Shown: positions 51,292 to 60,334 of the stretch, piece by piece
How positions within the stretch are numbered: the first letter of the stretch is position 1
Layout: every line of letters begins with the position of its first letter
From: JANQPX01 sp039197065
Lineage (GTDB): Bacteria > Pseudomonadota > Alphaproteobacteria > Geminicoccales > Geminicoccaceae
Length of the DNA: 64,000 nucleotides
Assembly (NCBI GenBank): GCA_039197065.1
Contig: JBCCUL010000001.1
Location: 62,001-126,000 of the forward strand
Direction: 5' to 3'
Translations under genes and position numbers: made by a program
Notes under the pieces: model-generated
The model's input: the letters and a program-made list of their open reading frames with translations, nothing else
Database searches by the model: none
Told to the model about the DNA's origin: nothing

Positions 51292-53016
51292 ATGGTTCGA
51301 GGCCTATGTTTCGTGATGCTGCTGATAGGCAGCGCGCTTTGGTCGGACGCCAGAGCGGCAGATGGTGACGATGACGCGCATTGGAATCTGCTGTCGAAGG
51401 AAGCGTATCCGCGCGCAGCGCAGTGCGGCGTGTGTCATCAGAAGATCTATCGGCAATGGTCGGTTTCGAACCACGCCTACTCGTCGATCTCACCGATGTT
51501 CCATAAATTCGAACAGAAGATCAGCGAGCTTTCGTCAGGTACTGTCGGGTCGTTCTGCGTGCGTTGCCATCAGCAGATCGGCACGCAGCTCGGTGAAGCC
51601 CGCGAGTCGGCGCTCTGGGAGCGCAGCGGCATTGCCCGTGAGGGCGTGACCTGCATCACCTGCCATCGGGTGGCTCAGGAATACGGCAAGGTTAACGGTA
51701 ACCGCCATATCATGCCGGGCGGCATCCACGCGCCGGTCAAGGGCATCAAGGAAGGCAGCTCGTTCGAGCAGGTCGTCAACGATCCGGAATATCCGATCGC
51801 GACCGGTCCGGATGAAGAGGGCATTCCAAGCCACACCGAGGTCCAGGCCTTCTCCCAGATCAACGAGAGCGAGTTCTGCGTCTCCTGTCATCAGGTCGCC
51901 GTGCATCCCAACATCAAGCTTGAGGTGGTCTGGGATCAGTATCGCGCCTCGCCGGCTTACGATAAGGGCGTGACCTGTCAGGATTGCCATATGGGCAAGA
52001 ATCCGGGCGTTCCCGACGGCTATGACAAGGCGCCGGTCGCGATCGTCAACGGCAAGCCCGTCGGCAATGAGCGCGATCATCACGATCACTCCTTCTTCGG
52101 ACCCGGCTACTCGATCGCCCATCCCGGCATCTTCCCGCACAACCCGGAAGCCGAGCGCTGGACCATCGACGAGTGGCTGCAATTCGACTACCGCGCAGAG
52201 TGGGGTTCGGATGACTTCGAAATCGCGGTGATCGATGGCGAGATCGACATCGAGTTCCCGGAAGCCTGGGCCGACCCGGTCGATCGTGAAGAAGCCTGGC
52301 TGATTGTTGAGGATAATCTCACTCTGCTCGAGGAGAAGAAGGAGCACCGTGAGCTGACCATGAACAACGGTTCGAAGATCGACGGTCCGTTCTTCGATGA
52401 CCCACCAGAGGTCGGCGAGAGCTTCAGCTTCTTCTACGAGGTCACCAACACCAATTCCGGACACAATCTGCCGTCCGGTTCACTCGGCGCCCAGCCTGAG
52501 ATCTGGCTGAACGTCGCGCTCACCAATCCGAGCGGTGAGACGGTGTGGGAGAGCGGCTATGTCGACAGCTACGGCGATATGGCGGATCTGCACTCGATGG
52601 ATGTCGCTGCTGGCAAGATCGAGCATGACGATCAGCTCTGGAACCTGCAAACCAAGTTCCTGACCACCAACGTCAAGGGCACGGATCGCGAGATGCCGCT
52701 TCCGGTCAACTTCGACATCGATCCGATCCCGTTCCTTCGCCCGGGCGCGGTGCCGACCACCGTGCTCAACCACCCGCCTTTCATCCGCATGGAAGGGCGT
52801 TCACTACCGCCGCTGGGTACGAGAGAAGCCGAGTATACGGTTCCAGCGAGCGCAATGACGGAGCCAGGCACCTATCGTCTATCGGTTCGTCTTCGCAGTC
52901 GCGCAGAGCCCATCTACTTCATGCGCTTCGTCGAGGCGACCATCGAGATGGAGCAGGCCATGAACGAGTGGATGGTGGACATTCATCCCTATGCGGTTGA
53001 GATTGATGTCCAATAG
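51292..53016 (+). CDS. pentaheme cytochrome c with C554-like domain
   Basis: A 574-aa exported multiheme cytochrome. The signal peptide is residues 1 to about 23 (FVMLLIGSALWSDARAA). Five CxxCH motifs lie at 45-49, 89-93, 121-125, 196-200 and 229-233, all in the first 235 residues, in the style of the cytochrome c554/NapC-like multiheme group. The C-terminal half (about 365-574) is a beta-sandwich region with NSGHNLPSG, seen in c554-type relatives. AAGGGGG lies before ATG51292. It overlaps by 11 bp the next gene, an outer-membrane barrel. Confidence 0.88.
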   Translation: MVRGLCFVMLLIGSALWSDARAADGDDDAHWNLLSKEAYPRAAQCGVCHQKIYRQWSVSNHAYSSISPMFHKFEQKISELSSGTVGSFCVRCHQQIGTQLGEARESALWERSGIAREGVTCITCHRVAQEYGKVNGNRHIMPGGIHAPVKGIKEGSSFEQVVNDPEYPIATGPDEEGIPSHTEVQAFSQINESEFCVSCHQVAVHPNIKLEVVWDQYRASPAYDKGVTCQDCHMGKNPGVPDGYDKAPVAIVNGKPVGNERDHHDHSFFGPGYSIAHPGIFPHNPEAERWTIDEWLQFDYRAEWGSDDFEIAVIDGEIDIEFPEAWADPVDREEAWLIVEDNLTLLEEKKEHRELTMNNGSKIDGPFFDDPPEVGESFSFFYEVTNTNSGHNLPSGSLGAQPEIWLNVALTNPSGETVWESGYVDSYGDMADLHSMDVAAGKIEHDDQLWNLQTKFLTTNVKGTDREMPLPVNFDIDPIPFLRPGAVPTTVLNHPPFIRMEGRSLPPLGTREAEYTVPASAMTEPGTYRLSVRLRSRAEPIYFMRFVEATIEMEQAMNEWMVDIHPYAVEIDVQ

Positions 53017-54844
53017 GGTTTCCGCGAGACCCGAACGACCGTTGATATCCAGCATCATCCTAGGGGGCACCGCCATGACCTTGGTCATGTCGGCGGCCCT
53101 CGCGGCTGAGCGCATGGGCACGAGCGAGATGCCGTTGCCCCCGCGCCCGGACGCGATGCTCTCGGATAGCGACAAAGCTGGTGGTGACGACAAAGCGGTG
53201 CTGCCGATCAAGGCGCCGGTGAAGAAAGACGTTGCCGCCGCCTCGACGGACGAGCCCATGTCCCGCCTGGATCCGACCTGGCAGCGCCAGCAGGCCATGC
53301 CGACCCCGGTCGTGATCCTCAGGCGCCCCGGTCCTCCGGTTCGTCCGGATCAGTCACCGCTGATGCAGACCGTGGGACCGGAGCAGGGCCCCTGGCCGAT
53401 GATCATTTTGGCGGCCGGCGAGCCGATCATCGGCAATGGCGCTCGCAAGGTCGAGTTCGACAAGGACGTCTTCAAAGCCGATCCGGCCTATGAAGAAACG
53501 CCTTACGAGCGCGAGGCGCAGGTGGAAATCTACGGCGGCAAGACCGCTGTCGATACACAGCGCCCGATCATCGAACTGGGAACGCCGTTCTATCAGGTCG
53601 GACCGCTGAACCAGGGAAGCAACCTGCTCGGCGCGAAGAACCTGGTCTTCGGCCATCTCTACGCCTTCGGTGATTGGCGTACGGCTGTTGCCTACAACGA
53701 TAATGGCAATGGCGATGAGGTGGGGCAGATTGCAACCCGCCTTAATCTGGATGTCGACCTTGGCCTGACCGCGACTGAACGTCTGCATGCGCTCTTCCAG
53801 CCGCTTCAGAAGGATGGCCAGTTCACCCGTTGCGAGTTTGCCGGCGAAGGCAGCATCGATGATTGCGAACTCGAATACGACTTCGAGCCGCAGACTGCTT
53901 TCTTCGAAGGCGATCTGGGGGCGATCACGGCGGGCATCACCGGTGAATATAACGGCCTGGATCTGCCGTTCACCGGCGGTCTCATCCCGTTGATCTTCCA
54001 GAATGGCGTTTGGCTGGAAGATGCCTTCTACGGCGGTGCCGCAGCGATTCCTTCGCTCAACAGTCCGTTCCTCGACATCTCCAACATGGACATCACCTTC
54101 TTCGGCGGCGCTGACAAGGTGACCGCACCTGGTATCGCCGACGGTGACGGTGTGGTGGCGGACGATAATGTTAACATCTACGGTATCGCCGCCTTTATCG
54201 AGACCATGGAAGGGTATATCGAGACTGGCTACGCCTATCTCGACGGCGTAGACGGCAATGCCGGTCAGGATTACCACTCGCTGACGGCCGCTTTCACCAA
54301 GCGCTACGGCGGCTGGCTTTCCAACAGCATGCGTGTCGTGGCGAGCTTTGGTCAGGATGAGACCAATGTCGAGGATGGCGACGAGCAGAACGGCGTGATG
54401 CTTCTCTTGGAGAACTCGCTCATCACCTCCAAGCCCTACACGTTGCTGCCATACGCCAACTTCTTCGTCGGTATCGAGCGTCCGGTTCCGGCGGCGGATG
54501 CAACCGGGCTTCTCAGGAATACCGGCATCAACTTCGAGAGCGACGCGCTGACCGGTTTTCCGTTCCTGGATGACACCGGGCAAAACGCCTATGGCGGTGC
54601 CATCGGCGTGCAGTATCTTTTCGATCTGCAGCAGCAGCTGGTGATCGAAGTGGCCGGCGAGAGGCAGCTCTCTGACTTCTCGAACAGCTTTGAAGACGAG
54701 GTCGAAAATCAGTACGCCGTTGGCGTGCGATACCAGATCCCGCTTTCTAATGCCTGGCTGGTCAGGGCGGACGCGATGTACGGCATCATCGAGAATGACG
54801 ACGACATCGCAGGTGCTCGCGCCGAGCTTCGTTGGAAGTTCTGA
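53006..54844 (+). CDS. outer-membrane beta-barrel protein coupled to pentaheme cytochrome
   Basis: A 612-aa protein with an N-terminal signal peptide (ends about residue 34, MSAALAAE), a Pro/charged N-terminal extension (about 35-130), and a long beta-rich domain ending in the C-terminal motif AELRWKF, whose last Phe is the classical outer-membrane signature. The barrel has alternating aromatic strands (YAFGDWRTAVAYNDNGNGD, GGWLSNSMRVVASFGQDE). It starts inside the cytochrome gene (11-bp overlap), so the two are translationally coupled. Not recognisably MtrB (no CxxC near the N-terminus). It may form a sheath for the cytochrome. Confidence 0.8.
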   Translation: MSNRVSARPERPLISSIILGGTAMTLVMSAALAAERMGTSEMPLPPRPDAMLSDSDKAGGDDKAVLPIKAPVKKDVAAASTDEPMSRLDPTWQRQQAMPTPVVILRRPGPPVRPDQSPLMQTVGPEQGPWPMIILAAGEPIIGNGARKVEFDKDVFKADPAYEETPYEREAQVEIYGGKTAVDTQRPIIELGTPFYQVGPLNQGSNLLGAKNLVFGHLYAFGDWRTAVAYNDNGNGDEVGQIATRLNLDVDLGLTATERLHALFQPLQKDGQFTRCEFAGEGSIDDCELEYDFEPQTAFFEGDLGAITAGITGEYNGLDLPFTGGLIPLIFQNGVWLEDAFYGGAAAIPSLNSPFLDISNMDITFFGGADKVTAPGIADGDGVVADDNVNIYGIAAFIETMEGYIETGYAYLDGVDGNAGQDYHSLTAAFTKRYGGWLSNSMRVVASFGQDETNVEDGDEQNGVMLLLENSLITSKPYTLLPYANFFVGIERPVPAADATGLLRNTGINFESDALTGFPFLDDTGQNAYGGAIGVQYLFDLQQQLVIEVAGERQLSDFSNSFEDEVENQYAVGVRYQIPLSNAWLVRADAMYGIIENDDDIAGARAELRWKF

Positions 54845-54883
54845 CGGCTGGCTGTGCCATCCGGCTAGCTTTTCTGACGCGGC

Positions 54884-55375
54884 CTACCGGTTCTCAACCG
54901 CTGTGAACAGGATCTTTTCGAGAACGCCTGTGGAGCGGCAGCGGACCTGAACGGCGAACTCGCGGCGTCCTTCGTCGCGGCCGACATTGTAGTAACGGGG
55001 ATCCAGCGCGAGCCGGGTCCCCGTTGCCGTTCCGGTGATCTCCAGACGCAGGTCCACGCCGCGGTAGAGAGGCCAGGATCTGGCGCCGATATTTGACGGC
55101 GACAGCGGATTGAAGTTTCGATTGTCCAGGCTCGGACAGGCGGCGAAGCGGCGATCGAGATAATTGTGCTGGCGCACCCGGATCTGGCCGCGTTCGAAAT
55201 CCGAGGCGATGACAGGAAGGTCGTTCGCTTCGAGGCTGGCCATCACCGCCTTCCAGGCTTCCGCCTTGGTCGTTCCCGAAAAGGCCTGCTCGGCGACCAA
55301 TCTTTTCGCCCCTGCTTCGGCTGCAGGCACCAACGCGATCAGCGTCAGCGTCAGGATCGTTGCGGTCAGCTTCAT
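54884..55375 (-). CDS. exported protein of unknown function
   Basis: A 163-aa protein with a signal peptide (residues 1 to about 21, LTLIALVPAAEAGAK) and a mature part with two central helices then strands (ATGTRLALDPRYYN). Contains two or three Cys. No family recognised. It is convergent with the barrel gene with 39 bp between stops, and stands alone on its strand. Confidence 0.65.
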   Translation of the reverse strand: MKLTATILTLTLIALVPAAEAGAKRLVAEQAFSGTTKAEAWKAVMASLEANDLPVIASDFERGQIRVRQHNYLDRRFAACPSLDNRNFNPLSPSNIGARSWPLYRGVDLRLEITGTATGTRLALDPRYYNVGRDEGRREFAVQVRCRSTGVLEKILFTAVENR

Positions 55376-55564
55376 CTCTTTCTTCCTTTCGGTTCTTTTT
55401 CGAACCCTTGATGAAATGTTAGGGTCGAAAGGAAGAAACAGCGAGTCTCAGGTGGACAATAGGCATACAACTTTTGATGCGTGTTGCATTCCAAACCGCG
55501 ACCGTTGCTTCAAGGCAACGTAACGCCATGGCCGGCTTGGATTTTCCGTAGGGGGAGCTTGCCG

Positions 55565-57154
55565 ATGAAGCGGCTGAAGTTCTGGGGATGGGGCTATGAA
55601 GGCGATGGCCTGACCGAGGATGAAATCTCCAGGTTGAGGCACGTCTATCAGGGACGCTTTGGCGTCGATATCGGGGTGACGAGCCCGCCTTCGGCGACGG
55701 ATATCGATCTGGCGAAGCCGCGTCTGACGCCGCCAGCATCGCTCGATGCCATTTGCACAACCGAGGCTTATGCGCGTCTGCTTCATAGCTATGGCAAGTC
55801 CTATCCCGATTCCGTGAAGGTTTTTGCGCGGGATTTCGGCTCTGCGCCGGACGTGGTGGCGAGGCCTAGGAACGAAGAGGATGTGCAGGCCGTGCTCGAC
55901 TGGGCGTCCGATGCGCATGCCGCCGTCATCCCGTTCGGCGGCGGCTCATCGGTGGTGGGCGGCGTGGAACCCTTGGTCGGTGACGGGTTCAAGGGCACGA
56001 TCAGCCTTGATCTCAAAGGCCTCAACCAACTGATCGAGCTCGATGACGTCAGCCGATGCGCTCGCTTCCAGGCCGGCATCCTCGGGCCTGACCTCGAAGC
56101 CGTGCTCAAGCCCCACGGGCTGACGCTTCGCCATTTTCCGCAGAGTTTCGAGATTTCCACCCTAGGCGGTTGGATCGCGACGCGCTCAGGCGGGCATTTC
56201 GCCACGCTCTATACCCATATCGACGATCTGGTGGAGAGCACGCGCAGCGTGACGCCTTCAGGCATCGTCGAGAGCAGGCGGCTGCCCGGCTCGGGGGCGG
56301 GACCCAGTCCGGATCGGTTGATGATCGGGGCCGAAGGCGCGCTTGGTGTGATCACGGAGGCCTGGGTTCGGCTGCAGGCAAAGCCAGTCCATAAGCAAGG
56401 GGCAGCCGTCGGTTTTGCCGATATCAAGCGCGGCGCTGAGGCCATCAGGGCGGTGGCGCAGACGGGGCTTTACCCGTCGAACCTTCGTTTGATCGATGCT
56501 GAGGAGGCGAGGATCAACGGGGTCAATGATGGCGAGGAAGCGCTGCTCGTTCTGGCGTTCGAGAGTGCGGATCACCCCGTCGATGCCTGGATGGCGCGCG
56601 CAATTGAGCTGGTGCAGGATCTGGGCGGGCGGCTTCACCCGGATGTGAGCGCTGCCGAACGCTGGCGGACCGCATTCATACGCATGCCTTATAACCGTGA
56701 GATTCTGACCCCCGCCGACGTGATTAACGACACCTTCGAGACCGCGATTACCTGGGATCGCTTTTCCACCTTTCACGACCGGGTCAAGTCTGCGACCGAA
56801 GCGGCGATCCTGGAGGCGACCGGCGAGCCCGGTCTGGTGACCTGCCGCTTCACCCATATCTACCCCGACGGCCCGGCGCCTTACTTCACCTTTCACGCCA
56901 AGGGACGGGCAGGGGCGTTGCTGGAGCAATGGCGACATATCAAGGAGAAAGCGTCGGATGCGCTGATCGAGGCGGGCGGCACCATCACCCATCACCATGC
57001 GGTCGGCCGGGATCACATGCCCTGGTATGAGAGGCAGCGGCCTGCTCTGTTCGGCGACGCGCTCAAAGCTGCCAAGGCGATGCTCGATCCGGCGGGCGTT
57101 CTAAACCCGGGCGTCATCGTTCCCCTTGGCGGTGGCAAGCGGCATATAGGTTGA
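55565..57154 (+). CDS. FAD-binding oxidase, alkyl-DHAP synthase-like
   Basis: A 529-aa VAO-type flavoprotein. It matches the ADPS-like group of the FAD-linked oxidase family: N-terminal FWGWGYEGDGLT, FAD motif VIPFGGGSSVVGG, TLGGWIATRSGGHFATLYTHIDDLV, and the C-terminal THHHAVGRDHMPWYE with the catalytic His/Tyr region of alkyldihydroxyacetonephosphate synthases. It may form ether lipids or oxidise a hydroxy acid. AGGGGGAG precedes ATG55565. Its last 54 bp overlap the convergent glycosyltransferase gene tail. Confidence 0.87.
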   Translation: MKRLKFWGWGYEGDGLTEDEISRLRHVYQGRFGVDIGVTSPPSATDIDLAKPRLTPPASLDAICTTEAYARLLHSYGKSYPDSVKVFARDFGSAPDVVARPRNEEDVQAVLDWASDAHAAVIPFGGGSSVVGGVEPLVGDGFKGTISLDLKGLNQLIELDDVSRCARFQAGILGPDLEAVLKPHGLTLRHFPQSFEISTLGGWIATRSGGHFATLYTHIDDLVESTRSVTPSGIVESRRLPGSGAGPSPDRLMIGAEGALGVITEAWVRLQAKPVHKQGAAVGFADIKRGAEAIRAVAQTGLYPSNLRLIDAEEARINGVNDGEEALLVLAFESADHPVDAWMARAIELVQDLGGRLHPDVSAAERWRTAFIRMPYNREILTPADVINDTFETAITWDRFSTFHDRVKSATEAAILEATGEPGLVTCRFTHIYPDGPAPYFTFHAKGRAGALLEQWRHIKEKASDALIEAGGTITHHHAVGRDHMPWYERQRPALFGDALKAAKAMLDPAGVLNPGVIVPLGGGKRHIG

Positions 57155-58252
57155 TTTTGCGTCCCTGAGCGTCCGCCCATCGGTCCTTGCCCGATGGCCG
57201 CCGGTCAGCCTCGCGGTCAGCCGGCCGAGCTGCCAGACATGTCTCAAGAGCCCTTCGGCAAAGCGGGAGCGCTGATTGAAGATGAAGCGCTCCGCCAGCA
57301 GATGGCGTGCGATCGGTCGCGGCGCCAAAGCGAGGCCGATGGCCCAAAGCGCATGCATCGCACGCTGACCCGGATCGAGGATCGAGCTGAATGCGGCGCG
57401 CAGCGTGGGTGCGAGCAGCGCCAGTCTCGGCCCTGGCTTCAGGACCGCGGCGGCCAGCCGGCTTTCCCAGTAGGCTAGATCGTTCTCGATGACATTGTCC
57501 GGCAGAGCCTGGCCGAGATCCCTGCAACGATCCGCCAAATAGCGCGCCCGCTCGCTGGCATCCATGACGTAACGCTCGAAACGTTCCGCGGTCAGCTCGC
57601 TGTGGGCCGATGTGTTACGGTCATGGACGCGATACTGACCGAGTGTTTTCCGCAATGTCTGCACATCGCCATAGAGCGGGGCCGCGGCATTGAGCGCATC
57701 GTCGATATCGCAGTCATAGGACGCGGGGATCGGCATCACCTGCTCGAGAAAGCTCTTCGAGAAGGCCGTGCCTGATGTGGTGGTGGCGGGGTAAACGCCG
57801 GCGCGCAGCAATTCGGCCCTGATCGTCGATGGCGTCAGGCTATGCGGGTATTTCGGGAAGATCGTGTTGACCAGCCCGTCTTCGCTATCGATCGCCTGGA
57901 GGGCGTATTGCACCTTGGTGGTTCTCGGTGTCCAGAGCGCCATGATCTCGGCGGCGGCGAAGGGTTCCAGGCGGTCGTCACTGTCGAGAAAGATGACGAT
58001 GTCATGCCGACAGCGCTGTAGACCGGCGGTGCAGCTTGCCACCTGACCCTGGTTCTCTTGAAAAATGGCCTCGATACGCCGCCCATAGCTCTTGATGATA
58101 TCGATGGAATCGTCGGTCGAGCCGTCATCCACCACGATGATCTGAAGCCGATCGTGATCCTGGCCAAGAGCACTGTCGATAGCTGTACGCAGATACCGAC
58201 CGTAATTGTATGAACTGACGACGATGCTCAGTCCTATAGCCTGCGAGAGCAA
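57101..58252 (-). CDS. family 2 glycosyltransferase
   Basis: A 383-aa GT-A-fold glycosyltransferase: SIVVSSYNYGRYLRTAIDS near the start, VDDGSTDDS, and DSDD in IVIFLDSDDRL are the GT2 signature residues that bind nucleotide-sugar and metal. The last 130 residues are helical and Arg-rich. TTG58252 is preceded by GGAGG at 5 nt, making it better than the TTG four codons upstream. Its end overlaps the ADPS-like gene by 54 bp. A role in surface polysaccharide is likely but not shown. Confidence 0.85.
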   Translation of the reverse strand: MLSQAIGLSIVVSSYNYGRYLRTAIDSALGQDHDRLQIIVVDDGSTDDSIDIIKSYGRRIEAIFQENQGQVASCTAGLQRCRHDIVIFLDSDDRLEPFAAAEIMALWTPRTTKVQYALQAIDSEDGLVNTIFPKYPHSLTPSTIRAELLRAGVYPATTTSGTAFSKSFLEQVMPIPASYDCDIDDALNAAAPLYGDVQTLRKTLGQYRVHDRNTSAHSELTAERFERYVMDASERARYLADRCRDLGQALPDNVIENDLAYWESRLAAAVLKPGPRLALLAPTLRAAFSSILDPGQRAMHALWAIGLALAPRPIARHLLAERFIFNQRSRFAEGLLRHVWQLGRLTARLTGGHRARTDGRTLRDAKSTYMPLATAKGNDDARV

Positions 58253-58479
58253 AAAGGCCTCCAAAGTCCAGAGATAATTTTAGTCTGATGTCACTAAACC
58301 AAATGGTGAAAAGCACGGTAGTTAAAACAATCAAAATTTGCAATGTCATCACGTAAATTAGGCGATAGGCCCGTGTCGAAAATCGAGGTTGTTGCGTCGA
58401 AAACACGATAGAGCGGAAGCGTTTATGCTGGTACGCCATGCATAAAGAGCCCAGTCATGCATTTGAGGGAGACGGTTCG

Positions 58480-60024
58480 ATGGCGACAGCGCGGTCGGTT
58501 CAGCGGGAAGGAAGACGTGGTGGTCGCGCGTCTCGGCGCGAAGCACGCGGCGGCGTCGCTCATGCGGCCTGGCCGGTTTTGGAGCGCAAGGTGCCGACCT
58601 ATGAGGTGTTGAGCGAAGATCGGCTCGAAAGCCTGCATCGGGCCTCGCTCAAGCTGCTCCAGGAGATCGGCATCGACTTTCGCGACGAGGAAGCGCTCGC
58701 CATGTGGCGGGAAGCGGGCGCCGAGGTCGACGGCGAGCGCGTGCGTATCTCCGAAGAGCTGTTGATGGGGCTGGTCGCCAAGGCGCCGAGCCGCTTCACC
58801 GTGACGGCGAGAAACCCGGAACGCAGCACGGAGATCGGCGGCAGCAATGTGGCGTTCGCGCCGACCTACGGCTCGCCTTTCGTCTATGATTTCGACGGCG
58901 AGCGCCGCTACGGCACGCTGGAAGATCTCAACAACTTCCATAAGCTCGCGTACATGTCGCCCGTGCTGCACAACACCGGCGCCGTCATCTGCGAGCCGGT
59001 CGACATCTCGGTGCCCAAGCGGCATCTGCACATCACCATGAGCGCCATCAAACATTCGGACAAGCCGTTCATGGGCCCGGTGACCGCACCCGAGCGCGCG
59101 GCGGATGCCGTCGAGATGGCAAGGATCGTCTTCGGGCCGGAGACGGTCGAGGCGGGGCCGGTGATGCTGTCCCTGATGAACTGCAACTCGCCCCTGGTCT
59201 GGGACGAGACCATGCTCGGCGCGATGAAGGTCTATGCGCGGGCGAACCAGGCCTGCATCGTTTCGCCTTTCCTGATGGCGGGAGCGAACGCCCCGGCATC
59301 AGCCGCGGCAGCCGTCGCTCAGCTGAACGCCGAGGCTCTCGCCGGTATCGCGTTCACCCAGCTTTGCCGGGCGGGCGCGCCCGTGATCTACGGCCATTTC
59401 ATCGCGACCATCTCGATGAAATCAGGGGCCCCCATGGCCGGCACGCCGGAGATGGGGCTGATGAACCTGATGATCGGTCAGCTCGCGCGCAAATATGAGG
59501 TGCCGCTCCGATCATCGGGGATGATGGCCGGCTCCAAGAAGGTCGACTCTCAGGCCGCCTACGAGTCGATCCAGACCATGTATCCGGTGTTCCTAGCGGG
59601 CACCAACTATGTGATGCACAGCTGCGGCTGGGACGAGTCGGGTCTGGCCGCGAGCTTTTCGAAGTTCGTCCTGGATTGCGAGCAGATCGAAATGTTCTAT
59701 CGTTTCGGCCAGGGCCCGCAATTCGGCGATTTCGACGAAGCCGTCGCCACCATCGGCGAGGTCGGACCGGGAGGCCACTATCTCGGCACCGATCACACCC
59801 AAAGCCATTTCCAGACCGCCTTCTACATGCCGGAACTGGCGGACGCCAACAGCTATGAGCAGTGGCTGGCGGAAGGCAAGAAGGACGCCACCGACCGCGC
59901 GGTCGAAAAGGTCAAAGCCATGCTTGAAGCTTACCAGGCCCCGTATCTCGATCCCGCGATCGACGAGGCGCTCCAGGCCTTCATCGCAGCGCGCGAGGCG
60001 GTGCTGCCGGATAGCGTGGAGTAG
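58480..60024 (+). CDS. trimethylamine methyltransferase MttB-family protein (non-pyrrolysine)
   Basis: A 514-aa MttB-superfamily protein. It has the family barrel with LHRASLKLLQEIGIDFRDEEAL at the start and TLEDLNNFHKLAYM, SYEQWLAEGKKDATDRAVEKV at the end. No in-frame TAG (pyrrolysine) codon, so it belongs to the MtgB-like non-Pyl methyltransferases that demethylate glycine betaine or related quaternary amines and pass the methyl to a corrinoid protein. No corrinoid protein or reductive activase is adjacent. ATG58480 follows GAGGGA; ATG58438 is the alternative. Confidence 0.88.
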   Translation: MATARSVQREGRRGGRASRREARGGVAHAAWPVLERKVPTYEVLSEDRLESLHRASLKLLQEIGIDFRDEEALAMWREAGAEVDGERVRISEELLMGLVAKAPSRFTVTARNPERSTEIGGSNVAFAPTYGSPFVYDFDGERRYGTLEDLNNFHKLAYMSPVLHNTGAVICEPVDISVPKRHLHITMSAIKHSDKPFMGPVTAPERAADAVEMARIVFGPETVEAGPVMLSLMNCNSPLVWDETMLGAMKVYARANQACIVSPFLMAGANAPASAAAAVAQLNAEALAGIAFTQLCRAGAPVIYGHFIATISMKSGAPMAGTPEMGLMNLMIGQLARKYEVPLRSSGMMAGSKKVDSQAAYESIQTMYPVFLAGTNYVMHSCGWDESGLAASFSKFVLDCEQIEMFYRFGQGPQFGDFDEAVATIGEVGPGGHYLGTDHTQSHFQTAFYMPELADANSYEQWLAEGKKDATDRAVEKVKAMLEAYQAPYLDPAIDEALQAFIAAREAVLPDSVE

Positions 60025-60334
60025 CGGCGAGCCGCCGCTGGCCGCATGGGTTTGGCTTGGCTACGAGGCTGGGGGAGGCGTTGGCGCTAACAGGCGCTGT
60101 CTTTGATGGCCGCGTAAAGTTGAGTTCTCCGGCAATGAAGCAATGACAAGGTGCTGCTTCGGGGGCGCGATTTGCGTCAATTGTGGGCACAGAAAACTAC
60201 TTATGATACCTCTGATGACGACAAACTAGGCCGGTTCATCACGACCTTGGAGCTACCGAATTAGCGTTTGATCGGCTAAGCTAATCGGAGCTGCTGATAA
60301 AGATCACGAATGCAACGCCGATATGACTTGATGC
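60025..60334. other. intergenic region with possible gene remnant
   Basis: About 310 bp. A frame from 60139 to TAG60262 stays open and reads VLLRGRDLRQLWAQKTTYDT then SDDDKLGRFITTLELPN from GTG60151, protein-like but without a ribosome site. An imperfect inverted repeat, CCGAATTAGC...GCTAATCGG (60256-60288), follows. This may be the end of a degraded gene; I cannot name it. Confidence 0.3.

Noticed and set aside
51292..54844. Assignment of the cytochrome-barrel pair to MtrAB/PioAB
   Set aside because: Five, not ten, hemes and no CxxC or MtrB-type features in the barrel.
58480..60024. Pyrrolysine-containing trimethylamine methyltransferase
   Set aside because: No in-frame TAG in the gene and no pyl genes in the window.
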